Source: Argentina anserina (Eukaryota; Streptophyta; Magnoliopsida; Rosales; Rosaceae). Taken from it: a stretch of 64,000 bases of DNA. The stretch spans positions 22,444,001 to 22,508,000 of the forward strand of contig NC_065876.1 of assembly GCF_933775445.1 (NCBI RefSeq), in the 5' to 3' direction. A model generated the notes under the pieces. The model did not search any database. It saw only the letters and a list, made by a program, of their open reading frames with translations, and was not told the origin of the DNA. Shown piece after piece: positions 35,001 through 44,800 of this stretch (positions are counted from its first letter, which is position 1; every line of letters begins with the position of its first letter). Both the position numbers and the translations under genes were made by a program.

Positions 35001-37737
35001 CCTGACCAATGCTCCCCTGGTACGGAAGATCACTGATATGGGGTTAGTCATCCTATTAGGGCTAATACTAGTGAGGCTAATAGTAGACAATATATCTTGC
35101 CAAATAGGTCTACTCGGGGTCAGCGCACAAAAAAATATGAACCTACCCTTCAGGCTAAAACTAAGTATCATGTGGAAAATTTTATGTCTACCAAAAGGTT
35201 GTCTAAGTCATATGAATCATTTGTGAATCAAATATCTACCGTATATGTACCTAAAAAAGTGCAGGATGCATTGGGAGATCCAAAATGGAGGGAAGCAATA
35301 GAGTAAGAGATGGAAGCATTACAAAAGAACAATACTTGGGAGCTTGTATCTCTACCACATGGCAAGAAGACTGTGGGATGTCGTTGGGTGTTTACAGTGA
35401 AGCATAATCCAGATGGGTCAGTGAGCCGGTATAAAGCACGTTTAGTAGAAAAAGGGTTCATCTAGACATATGGCATAGACTATGATGAGACATTTGCACC
35501 TGTTGCAAAGATATATTCGGGTATTGCTCTCTTTTGCTGCTAGCTTAAACTGGCCACTCAGACAGTTTGATGTTAAGAATGCATTCCTTCATGGAGAACT
35601 TACAGAGGAAGTGTACATGGATCTTCCACCTGGATATGTGACCGCTTCTCCGAGTAACTTTTTATGCACATTGAGAAAGTCTTTGTATGGTCTTAAACAG
35701 TTATCTCGTGCTTGGTTTGGAAGATTCTCACAATTCATGAGGAAAATTGGCTATAGACAGAGTAATTTAGACCACACATTATTTCTCAGACATCAACAAA
35801 GGAATGTAACAGCTCTAATTATATATGTTGATCATATGGTAGTTACCGGGAATGATACTGTTGAGGTGGATAGATTACAGAAACAGCTAGCCACAGAGTT
35901 TGAGATGAAGGACCTAGGTACACTCAAGTACTTCTTGGGCATTGAGGTAGCCCGGGGAAGTGATGGTATCTATCTGTGTCAGAGGAAGTACATCCTTGAT
36001 CTACTAATAGAGACATGTATGTTGAATTGCACTCCCATTGATACTTCTATTGAGCAGAATCATCGGTTAGCAGAGTATCCAGATCAAGTGCCTGCTGAAA
36101 AATCTCGTTATCAAAGGCTAGTTGGACGCCTGATTTATTTATCACATACCAGACCAGATGTTGCTTATGTAGTAAGTGTAGTGAGTCAGTTCATGCATAA
36201 TCCTAGTGTGGACCACATGGATGCTGTTGTAAGAATTTTAAGGTACTTGAAGTCAGCTCCAGGGAGAGGAATAATGTTCTTTAATCACAATAATATCTTT
36301 GCGGTTTGTGGCTTCACAGATGCAGACTAGACTGGAAATATTACAGATCAGAGATCCATATCAGGGTACTTTACCTTTGTTTGGGTAATCTTGTTACATG
36401 GAAGAGTAAGAAACAAAAACTGGTAGCTCGATCTAGTGCTAAGGCAGAATACAGAGGTATGGCTTAGGGAGTGTGCGAATTATTATGGCTTAGAAATTTG
36501 CTACAAGATTTGGGCATTAAGCCTGAGTGTGCTATGCAGCTATACTGTGACAACAAGGAGGCTATTGATATTTCACATAATCTTGTGCAACATAATCGTA
36601 CAAAACATGTGGAGGTTGATCGTCACTTTATAAAAGAAAAGCTAGATGCGAAGATCATCAGTTTTCCTTTTGTTCATACAGAAGAGCAACTTTCCGATAT
36701 GCTCACAAAAAAAGTGTCTAAGAAGGCTTTTTATGACTCACTTAGCAAGTTGGGCATGGTTGAGGTGTATGCGCCAACTTCAGGGGGAGTGTTAGCGTGA
36801 TTAGAGGAGGAAATCACGGGCGTGATTTTTTCCGTAATTTGTGAGAATAATAGTAATCTAAGTTGATTATATATATAGAACAAATCAAGTGTAAAAAATG
36901 AATTCAATCAATATACATTTCATCTCATTTATGTCTTTAACCCTTATATATATTTTCACTTTTTAAGTTTGTTTTTGTTATAACATTTTTTTTATGATTG
37001 CAGGAAAAGAGAATACTGTCGGGTGAATTCATCCTATCCATCTCATTCTTTGGAGAGGTGGGGCATTGTAATATCATACATTTTCAGATTCTTTCTGGAA
37101 TTTTATTAAAGCAAAGTTCTCTCTATTGTTGTGTTGATAGCAGTTAGATTTTAGAAACCAGTGTTGCTTTGATCATTCTCTTTTATTTTATCCATTGTCT
37201 AGCCGGAAGAATTGAGTCAACGCCACCGTGAGTTTGTTGAGCTATACAAGTGTCGTGTAAGTAATCTTGCTCATCATTTTCCTGGATTTTTTCTAGAAGT
37301 TGAATTTTTATTTATATCTTTTGGCAGGCAATTTACATTTGATTTTTCAAATTATGATGTGCCTGCAGGTGGAAAAGTTGCCCTGTCCTCATACATCATA
37401 TTATGTAAGTGATGTTATTATTGTTTTTTCTTTATTGCCCGGCCTGCCCTTTCTTTTAGCTCATCTTCCCACTTCTCAAGCTGGGGTGTGGTTAATTGAT
37501 TTTCAACTTGATTTCCGATGTGTGTAGGATCATTGTCTTCGAATTCTTGTTGCGGCACCTCCACTAATATGTGAACAAATGGGCCATATCGTGCATAGGT
37601 ACATTTTTTATGATGTTGAGTTTGAGGCTGTATTCATTGAGGATCAGGAACTCTATGATAACTCCAAGGCTGACCCGGAAACACCAGCACCAAATGAAGA
37701 TATGTGCAAGCATAAAATCTCACGAGTTGTTTATTAA
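32098..37737 (+). CDS. unrecognised multi-exon gene, interrupted by a copia element
   Basis: Exon-like pieces on the plus strand flank the copia insertion. On the left, 32098-32179 opens with ATG (MDENHEWQLSDP) and ends at a GTATCT donor; a second open stretch runs to about 32421 before GTAACA. On the right are 37004-37057, 37203-37256, 37369-37404 and 37528-37737 (TAA). All four have AG before them, a GT after them (except the last), and a length divisible by three. Their frame continues without stops, with segments EEELSQRHREFVELYK-like (PEELSQRHREFVELYK), VEKLPCPHTSYY and IFYDVEFEAVFIEDQELYD. I cannot name the family. The two halves may be one gene whose intron received the copia element, in which case splicing could still remove it, or a broken gene. 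Exon choice on the left is weak. Confidence 0.45.
32703..32707. repeat. target site duplication of copia copy 1, left
   Basis: CATTT directly before the LTR start; the same five bases follow the right LTR at 36926-36930. Confidence 0.75.
32708..32806 (+). repeat. 5' LTR of copia copy 1 (99 bp)
   Basis: Starts TGTTAGCGTG and ends TTTCATCT immediately before the primer site. It lacks about 37 bases (an AATCACGGGCGTGATT-containing stretch) that the right LTR has. Confidence 0.8.
32807..32816 (+). other. primer-binding site, initiator tRNA-Met
   Basis: TGGTATCAGA directly after the left LTR, the usual initiator-Met primer site of plant copia elements. Confidence 0.85.
33084..36800 (+). pseudogene. 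copia gag-pol remnant (copy 1)
   Basis: Pieces in order: a CCHC zinc knuckle (CSYCHDTNHARATC, about 33225-33270); protease DSGASDH (about 33490); a GAG-pre-integrase part with LGHP (about 33915); the integrase core with HSDVWGP (about 34075) and FIDDCTR (about 34138); reverse transcriptase from about 35480 with YGLKQ (35688) and the catalytic box changed to YVDH (35825); RNase H near 36480-36700 with HNRTKHVEVD. Lesions include TGA at about 33479 and 33898, TAG in the RT region (35464), TAA near 35307, frameshifts after a G-run at 34275-34286 and near 34700, and an internal loss of gag. It cannot encode a working polyprotein. Confidence 0.9.
36790..36925 (+). repeat. 3' LTR of copia copy 1 (136 bp)
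   Basis: Starts TGTTAGCGTG after a GGGGGAG polypurine tract and ends TTTCATCT; CATTT follows. It carries a near-palindrome (AATCACGGGCGTGATT) that the left LTR lacks. Confidence 0.8.
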
Positions 37738-38577
37738 AATCTCTTGTGTTCTGGGATTAGTAAAATGCCACAAGATGGGAATAACTCTGGTTGATTAATA
37801 GCTCAAATTAATTGCAGCATTTGCTAGCTTGAATTAGGATACCATATATAATGATGTATTTTCTTCTAAAAACAACGCAAGTTGTTACGCTCGATGGTCT
37901 TCATTACTCTTCCCGTACTCCCTTTCATCTTCAGTTGCATAATGCATGTATACACTGTCAACTTACATAACAATAGCGTAATGACTTAATCTTGGTTTCT
38001 CTCTTGTAATGATACACTTATATAATGGTCATCCTCACGTTATTTGCCTCAAATGACGGAGAGATATGTTACGGAGAAGTTTTTCTGTGCTCTAGATTCT
38101 GGTGTGGTTACTATATTTTGGTGCATGCCCCTGATGTCTTGGACTTTGTCCCTCCCCTAACATATAATCGATGTCAGTAAACTCAGCAACCGGGGAGGAA
38201 TTGGCTTCATAATTTGTAAATGCCAGTGTTAATGACCGAATTGCATGCTTATGCTGAGTACCATGTCTGGAGAAGATGCGACGTGTTGGGAAACTATGGA
38301 AAAACTCGTACGTGCATTGAGTTTTGACACATTGCATGCCTTGCAACTTTGCGAGTCAGTTGGGAGAAAAGGTGAGAGATGCAAGAGGATACTGAAATGT
38401 TAGGCCTTTTTCGTCTACAATTTGAATCTTCATTTATGCATCCAGTTTTTATGGTCGTGTAAATTTGTATAAAACTCAGAATTCATGTATACGATCCAAC
38501 CTGATTTTAGGGTTATGCTTGATTAAATGAAATGATGATTTTCGTTTACTATAGGCTACTACCTTGCACCTAGCTCG
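37738..38577. other. spacer left of the Ty3/gypsy array
   Basis: 3' flank of the unrecognised gene and then unassigned sequence. No gene is recognised; the minus-strand frame at 38092-38346 has no support. Confidence 0.5.
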
Positions 38578-38582
38578 ATGGT
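38578..38582. repeat. target site duplication of the gypsy array, left
   Basis: ATGGT directly before the first LTR; identical to 57154-57158 after the third LTR. Confidence 0.9.
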
Positions 38583-38881
38583 TGTAATAACCCCAATTTT
38601 ACGAACAATATTAGTTTGATTCGAATTCCATAAAATGTCGAATTTTAATTAGAATGAATGCGTTTGGTTGCGATGTTATTAAACGAGAACGTTTAATAAG
38701 AAAACGTTACGATTTCCGAACGAATTTATCGACTTTTATTTCGTCGCTCGGTTGTGAAAACTTTCTTCACGGAAGTTGTAGAGCTCGTCGATACGAGTTT
38801 GTGGATATGTGACGCGTTCGAATCGGACGTCGGAGGTAAAAGTTATTAACGTCGGAAGTTAGTTTCCGATTTGGAAACTAG

Positions 38882-38889
38882 TATAAATA
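38882..38889 (+). promoter_or_regulatory. LTR TATA box
   Basis: TATAAATA, about 300 bp into the LTR, ahead of a pyrimidine-rich leader. Transcription of the element would start near 38913. Identical copies are at 46688-46695 and 54486-54493. The U3 is therefore short (about 330 bp) and R plus U5 long (about 2.7 kb). Confidence 0.6.
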
Positions 38890-39295
38890 GGTAATTATAG
38901 GATTAGGGTTTCCTTAATCAGAAACCCTCATCTCACTTCTCTCTCTCTCAACCCGCCGCTCTCCCTTCTCTCTCACTCTCTCGACTTTTTCTTCCTCTCC
39001 CTCACCGATCGCTCTCCCTCTCCCTCACCGATCGCTCTCCCTCTCCCTCACCGATCGCTCTCTTCCTCTCCCTCTCACTGATCACTCTTCCATCCCCCTC
39101 GATCCGAACTCTATCTCTCTCTCTCTCCCTCGCACCCTCCCTCTCCTCACCAACGGCAACTGTGCTCTCCGCCAGTCCCTGCTACCACCTCAAGCACGCC
39201 GTGCCTCTGTCCGCCGCCAAGGAGCCACGACGAAGAGGGAGCACGAAGCTCTTCACCGATCCAAGAGTCCCCGACGGTTTTGGACTCCGAGCTAG

Positions 39296-40251
39296 GTAAG
39301 GAGACGTTAGATTCATGGTTGTGTTGTTTTTGTGGTGTTTTTGGATGGATTGGGAGATTAGGGATTCGAATTGGAGAGATTGGGGAAGGAAATCGGGTGA
39401 AGGAGGGTGGGAGATACCGCCGCCTAGGGGCGGCGCGTGAGGAGGCTAGGATTGGCCTAGGTGTAATCGGAGACCGTAGGAAGGTAGAGGAGGAGGAGGG
39501 GGAGAGTTTGGGCACGGCGGTGGCGCAACACGCGCCGTGGTGGCGTCGGCGAGTGAGCCCCACGCGCCGCCTGCCGGCGGGTGGCGCGTGTGCCCCACGC
39601 GCCGCCACCTGCGGCGGTGTAAATAGTTTCGACAAGAAGGGTATTTTGGTAATTTACTGTGTAATGGTAAATGTAAAAGTAAATTTTATTTACTACGGTA
39701 AATGTAATTAATTTTTACCTTCGGTAAATGTAATTATAAATTACTTTCAGTAAATGTAAAAAGTAATTTGTAAAAGGGTAATTTAGTAAATTTTATTTAC
39801 TGAGTTGTATTACATTTAAATCGTACGTATACGTACAGAAATACGTATTAATATTTATACGTACAGAAATACGTATTAATATTTATACGTACAGAAATAC
39901 GTATTAATATTTATACGTACAGAAATACGTATTAATATTTATACGTACAGAAATACGTATTAATATTTATACGTAACAGAAATACGTATTAATATTTATA
40001 CGTACAGAAATACGTATTAATATTTATACGTACAGAAATACGTATTAATATTATTACGTACAGAAATACGTATATAGTATTTATACGTACAGAAGTACGT
40101 ATTAATTGAGGATTGCACAGTAACCGTGAATAGTGAACCGTGAACAGTAATTTCGTAAAACCGAAAATTGCTGAACAGTAACCGTTTATTACTGTTTTGG
40201 CATTTAAAGGTTTACGAAACGATTCTAAATTCTTTTCTTATTCTTTTTAAG
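39296..40251 (+). other. candidate leader intron 1 within the LTR
   Basis: Donor GTAAGG after GAGCTAG and acceptor TTCTTTTTAAG. Between the likely start site (about 38913) and this donor I find no ATG, while the intron contains several and the 28-bp repeat array. Predicted from sequence only. Confidence 0.45.
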
Positions 40252-40316
40252 GTGATCGCTAAATCGAGGAAATGGTTTATTATCGGAAATTGAGGAATTA
40301 CGCTCAAGTCAATAAG

Positions 40317-40441
40317 GTGAGTAAAATCTCACTGAATTACGAATCTACCCTCGTGGTGATTCAACATTTTTGCAAGTGTGTTTATTTAATGAATTACAAC
40401 ATGTATATAACTTAGTGGACTACGTATATATAGTATAATGG

Positions 40442-40477
<36 letters not shown>

Positions 40478-41863
40478 CATTAAATTACATACTGTTATTA
40501 ATTCATTAAAAATAGTCATTTCGGTGACAGAAAAATTGTGCATGTGTGATTTTAATGGTACGATATGATGTGAGATTATCGTACGTAATTTTTCAGGTGT
40601 TTATGAAATATGACATGTATATGATATAGTGGACTATGTATATATTGTATAAATGGTAAATAAATACGAATATATATAGTTTGCTATATAATATACTGTT
40701 ATGATTTTTATTATGGATATATTGTGAAAGTTTTAAAACGTACAATATGATGAGTGATTATTGTACATGAATTTATCACGGAAAATGTGAAATATTGTGA
40801 TTTGTCTTCGGACGTGATGTGTGGTACAATATGATGTGAGATTATTGTACATGTGAGGCAAGTCGGAACCTAGCCTTTGGCCGGGCGAAAGTTACGATAC
40901 AGTTAGAGCTCTAGTCTGTCTGCCATAGTACTGCATGGAGGTAACGGGTGGTTATCTGCTCATGGGTACTCAGCTTGTTTTGGATGTTGGGTGGCGGGTG
41001 GTTACCCAACATCAGCGGTATACTAAGTGAGGGGTAACGGATGTGTACCAGCGCTCATTAGTTACCATTTTGTGAAAGTATTAGAGTAACCAGATGGGTT
41101 GCTCGTTTTCTCATGATTTTCATTATACTGTGTTGATGTGGAGTTGTGTCTTTTATGAGACGAGAGTTATTTTAATATTTTACTCATACGAGCTGTAAAG
41201 CTTACCGGGTTTGTGTTGCAATCCCGGTGCACCAATTTCAATGGTGTAGGGGATACTTCCGCAGGTGCTGAGTAGTGGTGATTGAGTGACGACTCCGAAG
41301 ACTCGAAGTCGATCGCATCCAGTCGTGGTGAGGTTCCAGCGTGGATTCTGTGTGTGATTTGGTGTGATTTTATTTGTGAGGTTGTTGTGAGGATTATACA
41401 ATTCCATTTGTTATATGTTGAATTATCATTTGGGTTTGTAATAATCGGCTTGACTGAGTCATATTTTAAACTCAGATGTGATCCGCTGTTACGCTTTAAT
41501 GATTTCGATTTATTTGAGATTATTTGGTGTTTAACGACTTTAGAATTTTGAGTTTTTAAGCTCGAAATTTTGGGGTCGTTACAGTTGGTATCAGAGCCTA
41601 AATGCGTATTTGGCGATTATCAATACCATCCAGGAGCGATGATCCGACTGCAGGCGGGCTCCCATCACATGCTCCTCGGTATTGATATGTCGTCGGGTAC
41701 GCGAGAGTGTTAGGAGCCATACCTCACGGTTTGGTCCTCTAGGGAGTATTGTGATGATACTTCGATGATTCATCTGTTTTGGAATGTCAAGTTATAATCT
41801 TTGGATCTGTTTTGGCTGAGTTCGAGATTTCTTGAGTATTGACTAAGTGTATTGTTTTTGAAG
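40317..41863 (+). other. candidate leader intron 2 spanning the LTR end and primer site
   Basis: A consensus AAG/GTGAGT donor at 40317 and an acceptor (ATTGTTTTTGAAG) at 41863 that sits three bases before the polyprotein ATG, with a good branch-point-like GACTAAG at 41841-41847. Splicing would remove the LTR end, the primer site and many upstream ATGs. Equivalent sites occur around the second internal region. Predicted from sequence only. Confidence 0.45.
41586..41598 (+). other. primer-binding site, initiator tRNA-Met (unit 1)
   Basis: TGGTATCAGAGCC two bases after the end of LTR 1, complementary to the 3' end of initiator tRNA-Met. Confidence 0.9.
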
Positions 41864-41866
41864 GTG

Positions 41867-44800
41867 ATGAACGGTGACAAGGGCCGAGGACGGGCGAGAG
41901 GCCGAGGTCGAGGTAGGACCACAGGCCGAGTCCGCAACGTGGAGAACCTTTATGAGGGGGCTGCTCCACAGGTAGAGCAGGTAGGCCGAGGTCGAGGTAG
42001 GGCCACAGGTCGAGTCCGCAACGTGGAGAACCTCTATGAGGAGGCTGCTCCGCAGGAGGAGCAGGATGAGCCAGCTCCTGCGGTTAGAGATGACGGTCGA
42101 GTGTTGAAGCTGATCAAGGATATTAGTGCACTGTCAGCTCCGACATTTCATGGGGGACTAGATCACATGGTAGCTGACCATTGGATCGAGGGTATGGAGG
42201 CTTATTTTGAGTTGATGGAGTGCACAGAGATTGAGAAGAGAAAGATAGCTACATTCTTTCTCAAGGGTGATGCTCTAGATTGGTGGAAGAGCATGAGACA
42301 GACTGTGGATGTGTCTACATTCACATGGGGAGATTTCACCACCATATTCCAAGAGAAGTATTTTCCAGCCTCAGTACAGGAGGACTTAGAGTTGGAGTTT
42401 CTGGCATTGGTGCAGGGAGACATGACCATTAGAGAGTATGATGCTCGATTCTCGCAACTGTATCGGTATGTCAGGCCTATGGGTGCGACTGCTTTAGCTC
42501 AGAAGTATCTACGTGGGCTGAAACAAGAGTACAAGACCATGATATCAGTCCTTTGCCTGACTTCACGGGAGCAGATATTTGAGAGTGCTATGAGTTTGGA
42601 GCAAGCAGAGAAGACTCGAGCAGGTGATGTGGGGAACAGAGATGCGAAGGGGAAAGGCAAGGCAGTCTATACAGGCAGCGAGCACTCAGGACCGAAGGAT
42701 AGGTCATGGAAGAGGCCAAGACCCCACTATCAGGCCCCGACAAGGGTACCACCCTTAGCTATCAGGGCAGCACCAGTCAGACCATTAGCAGCAGTGAGGT
42801 GTTATGGCTGCAATGAGATGGGACATTACGCCTCAGCATGTCCGAAACAGAAGAGAGGAGGGTGCCACCGGTGCGGGCAGGTGGGGCACATAGCTCGAGA
42901 TTGTACCCGACCACTTCCGGGTAGACAGGAACGGCCACAGAGACAGCTACCAGCAGGCCAAGCTAGAGTGTTCGCAGTGGGTCAGCGAGACACAGGAGTG
43001 GAAGGTACATTATCACTTTTTGACTACCTTGCTAGAGTGTTGTTTGATACGGGAGCATCGCATTCATTCATTGCTAGTTCGGTAGTGGAGATGCTAGGAT
43101 TGATTCCTACACCTCTCGGGGACGCCTTATGTGTCACTTCACCCCTTGGAGTGTCACTTGAGTTAGAGACAATCTGCAAAGCTTGTCCTATATTGATTGG
43201 GAGTAGAGAGTTCTCTGCTTCGTTGATTGTGATTCCGGACCACACTTATGATGTGATCTTGGGGATTGATTGGTTGAGACCACAGCATGCTGTGATTGAT
43301 TGTTTCGACATGGTAGTGTCCTTTCATAGACCTGGAGAGCCAGTGTTTCGTTATCGTTGCCTCAAGTCCGACAACGCCATGAGATCAGGAGTTTTGGCAC
43401 ATGTGGAGTCAGTGGATCAGGAAGTGACTATCACAGACATTGTGGTAGTATCGGAGTTTGGTGAAGTGTTCCAAGAGATACCGGGGCTACCTCCTCGAAG
43501 AGTGGTAGATTTCTGCATTGATGTAGTACCCGGTACAGCACCTGTGTCAAAGGCGCCATATAGAATGGGGCAGAATGAACTTAAGGAGCTGAAGGTGCAG
43601 ATCGATGAGCTATTAGACCAAGGGTTCATTAGACCTAGTGTTTCACCTTGGGGAGCACCTGTTTTGTTCGTGAAGAAGAAAGATGGTTCTCTGCGGTTAT
43701 GTGTGGACTACAGAGAACTGAACAAGGTGACCATCAAGAATAGGTATCCATTACCTAGGATTGATGACTTGTTCGATCAGCTCAAGGGTGCCACAGTGTT
43801 CTCTAAGATTGATTTGAGATCCGGTTATCATCAACTCAGAGTGAAGGAAGAAGATATATCGAAGACAGCCTTCAGGACCCGGTATGGACATTATGAGTTT
43901 GTCGTCATGCCATTTGGTCTAACGAATGCACCAGCTGTCTTTATGAGTTTGATGAACCAAGTATTTAGCCCGTACTTGGATGAGTTTGTTGTGGTGTTTG
44001 TGGATGACATTCTGATATACTCCAAGACACAAGAAGAACATGTGGTGCATCTGAGAACAGTGTTGCAGACCTTGAAAGAGGCGAGACTGTATGCCAAGCT
44101 AGAGAAGTGTGAGTTCTGGAAAGAAGAGGTCAAATTCCTTGGTCATGTTGTCTCAAAAGATGGAGTACTAGTGGACCCAGCAAAGGTAGAGGCAGTGAAG
44201 AATTGGAGTCGTCCAAAGAACCCTACAGAGATACGTAGTTTCCTCGGGTTGGCAGGTTACTACAGGAGGTTTATCGAGGGGTTTTCTAGTATCGCATCTT
44301 CATTGACCAAGTTGACTAAGAAAGATACTCCGTTTGTGTGGACGGATGCATGTGAGGAAGCATTCAACAAACTAAAGACTAGACTGACCACAGCTCCAGT
44401 GTTGACGATTCCCTCTAATGGTGGTGGCTATGTCATTTACAGTGATGCTTCACTCCAGGGTTTGGGTTGTGTGTTGATGCAGCATGGAGGAGTCGTTGCA
44501 TATGGCTCGAGACAGTTGAAGATTCATGAGAAGAATTATCCGACACACGACCTAGAGCTTGCGGCAGTTGTATTTGCCCTGAAGATTTGGAGACATTACT
44601 TGTATGGTGAGAAATTTCAACTCTTTTCGGATCATAAGAGTTTGAAGTACTTGTTCTCACAGAAGGAGCTGAATATGAGGCAGAGGAGGTGGATGGAACT
44701 CCTCAAGGACTATGACTTCACATTAGAGTACCACCCGGGGAAGGCAAATGTGGTGGCGGATGCCTTGAGCAGAAAACCGAGAGGCGTGGTAGCTTCGCTT

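Larger units (their letters stand above)
32708..36925 (+). mobile_element. Ty1/copia retrotransposon, defective (copy 1)
   Basis: A complete but decayed element with short LTRs, a tRNA-Met primer site and copia gene order (gag, protease, integrase, reverse transcriptase, RNase H), flanked by CATTT duplications. Most of gag is missing. It shares family and several lesions with the copy at 59469-64000. Confidence 0.9.
38583..41583 (+). repeat. LTR 1 of the gypsy array (3001 bp)
   Basis: Starts TGTAATAACCCC and ends GGGTCGTTACA. In order it contains U3; a TATA box (38882); a CT-rich leader with three CCCTCACCGATCGCTCT units; splice-like signals; ten 28-bp units with TACGTACAGAAATACGTA (about 39830-40106); a (TA)15 run (about 40445-40474); and three hairpin-forming repeats (40558-40850). 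Long open frames such as 39147-39635 (-) and 39280-39711 (+) recur in each LTR and have no recognisable product. It alone has T at 40273, which makes an ATG. Confidence 0.95.

Noticed and set aside
39147..39711. Long opposite-strand frames (162 and 143 codons) repeated at three places as possible genes
   Set aside because: They lie inside the LTR leader, repeat only because the LTR repeats, consist of low-complexity Arg/Ser/Pro or Gly-rich text, and match no domain.
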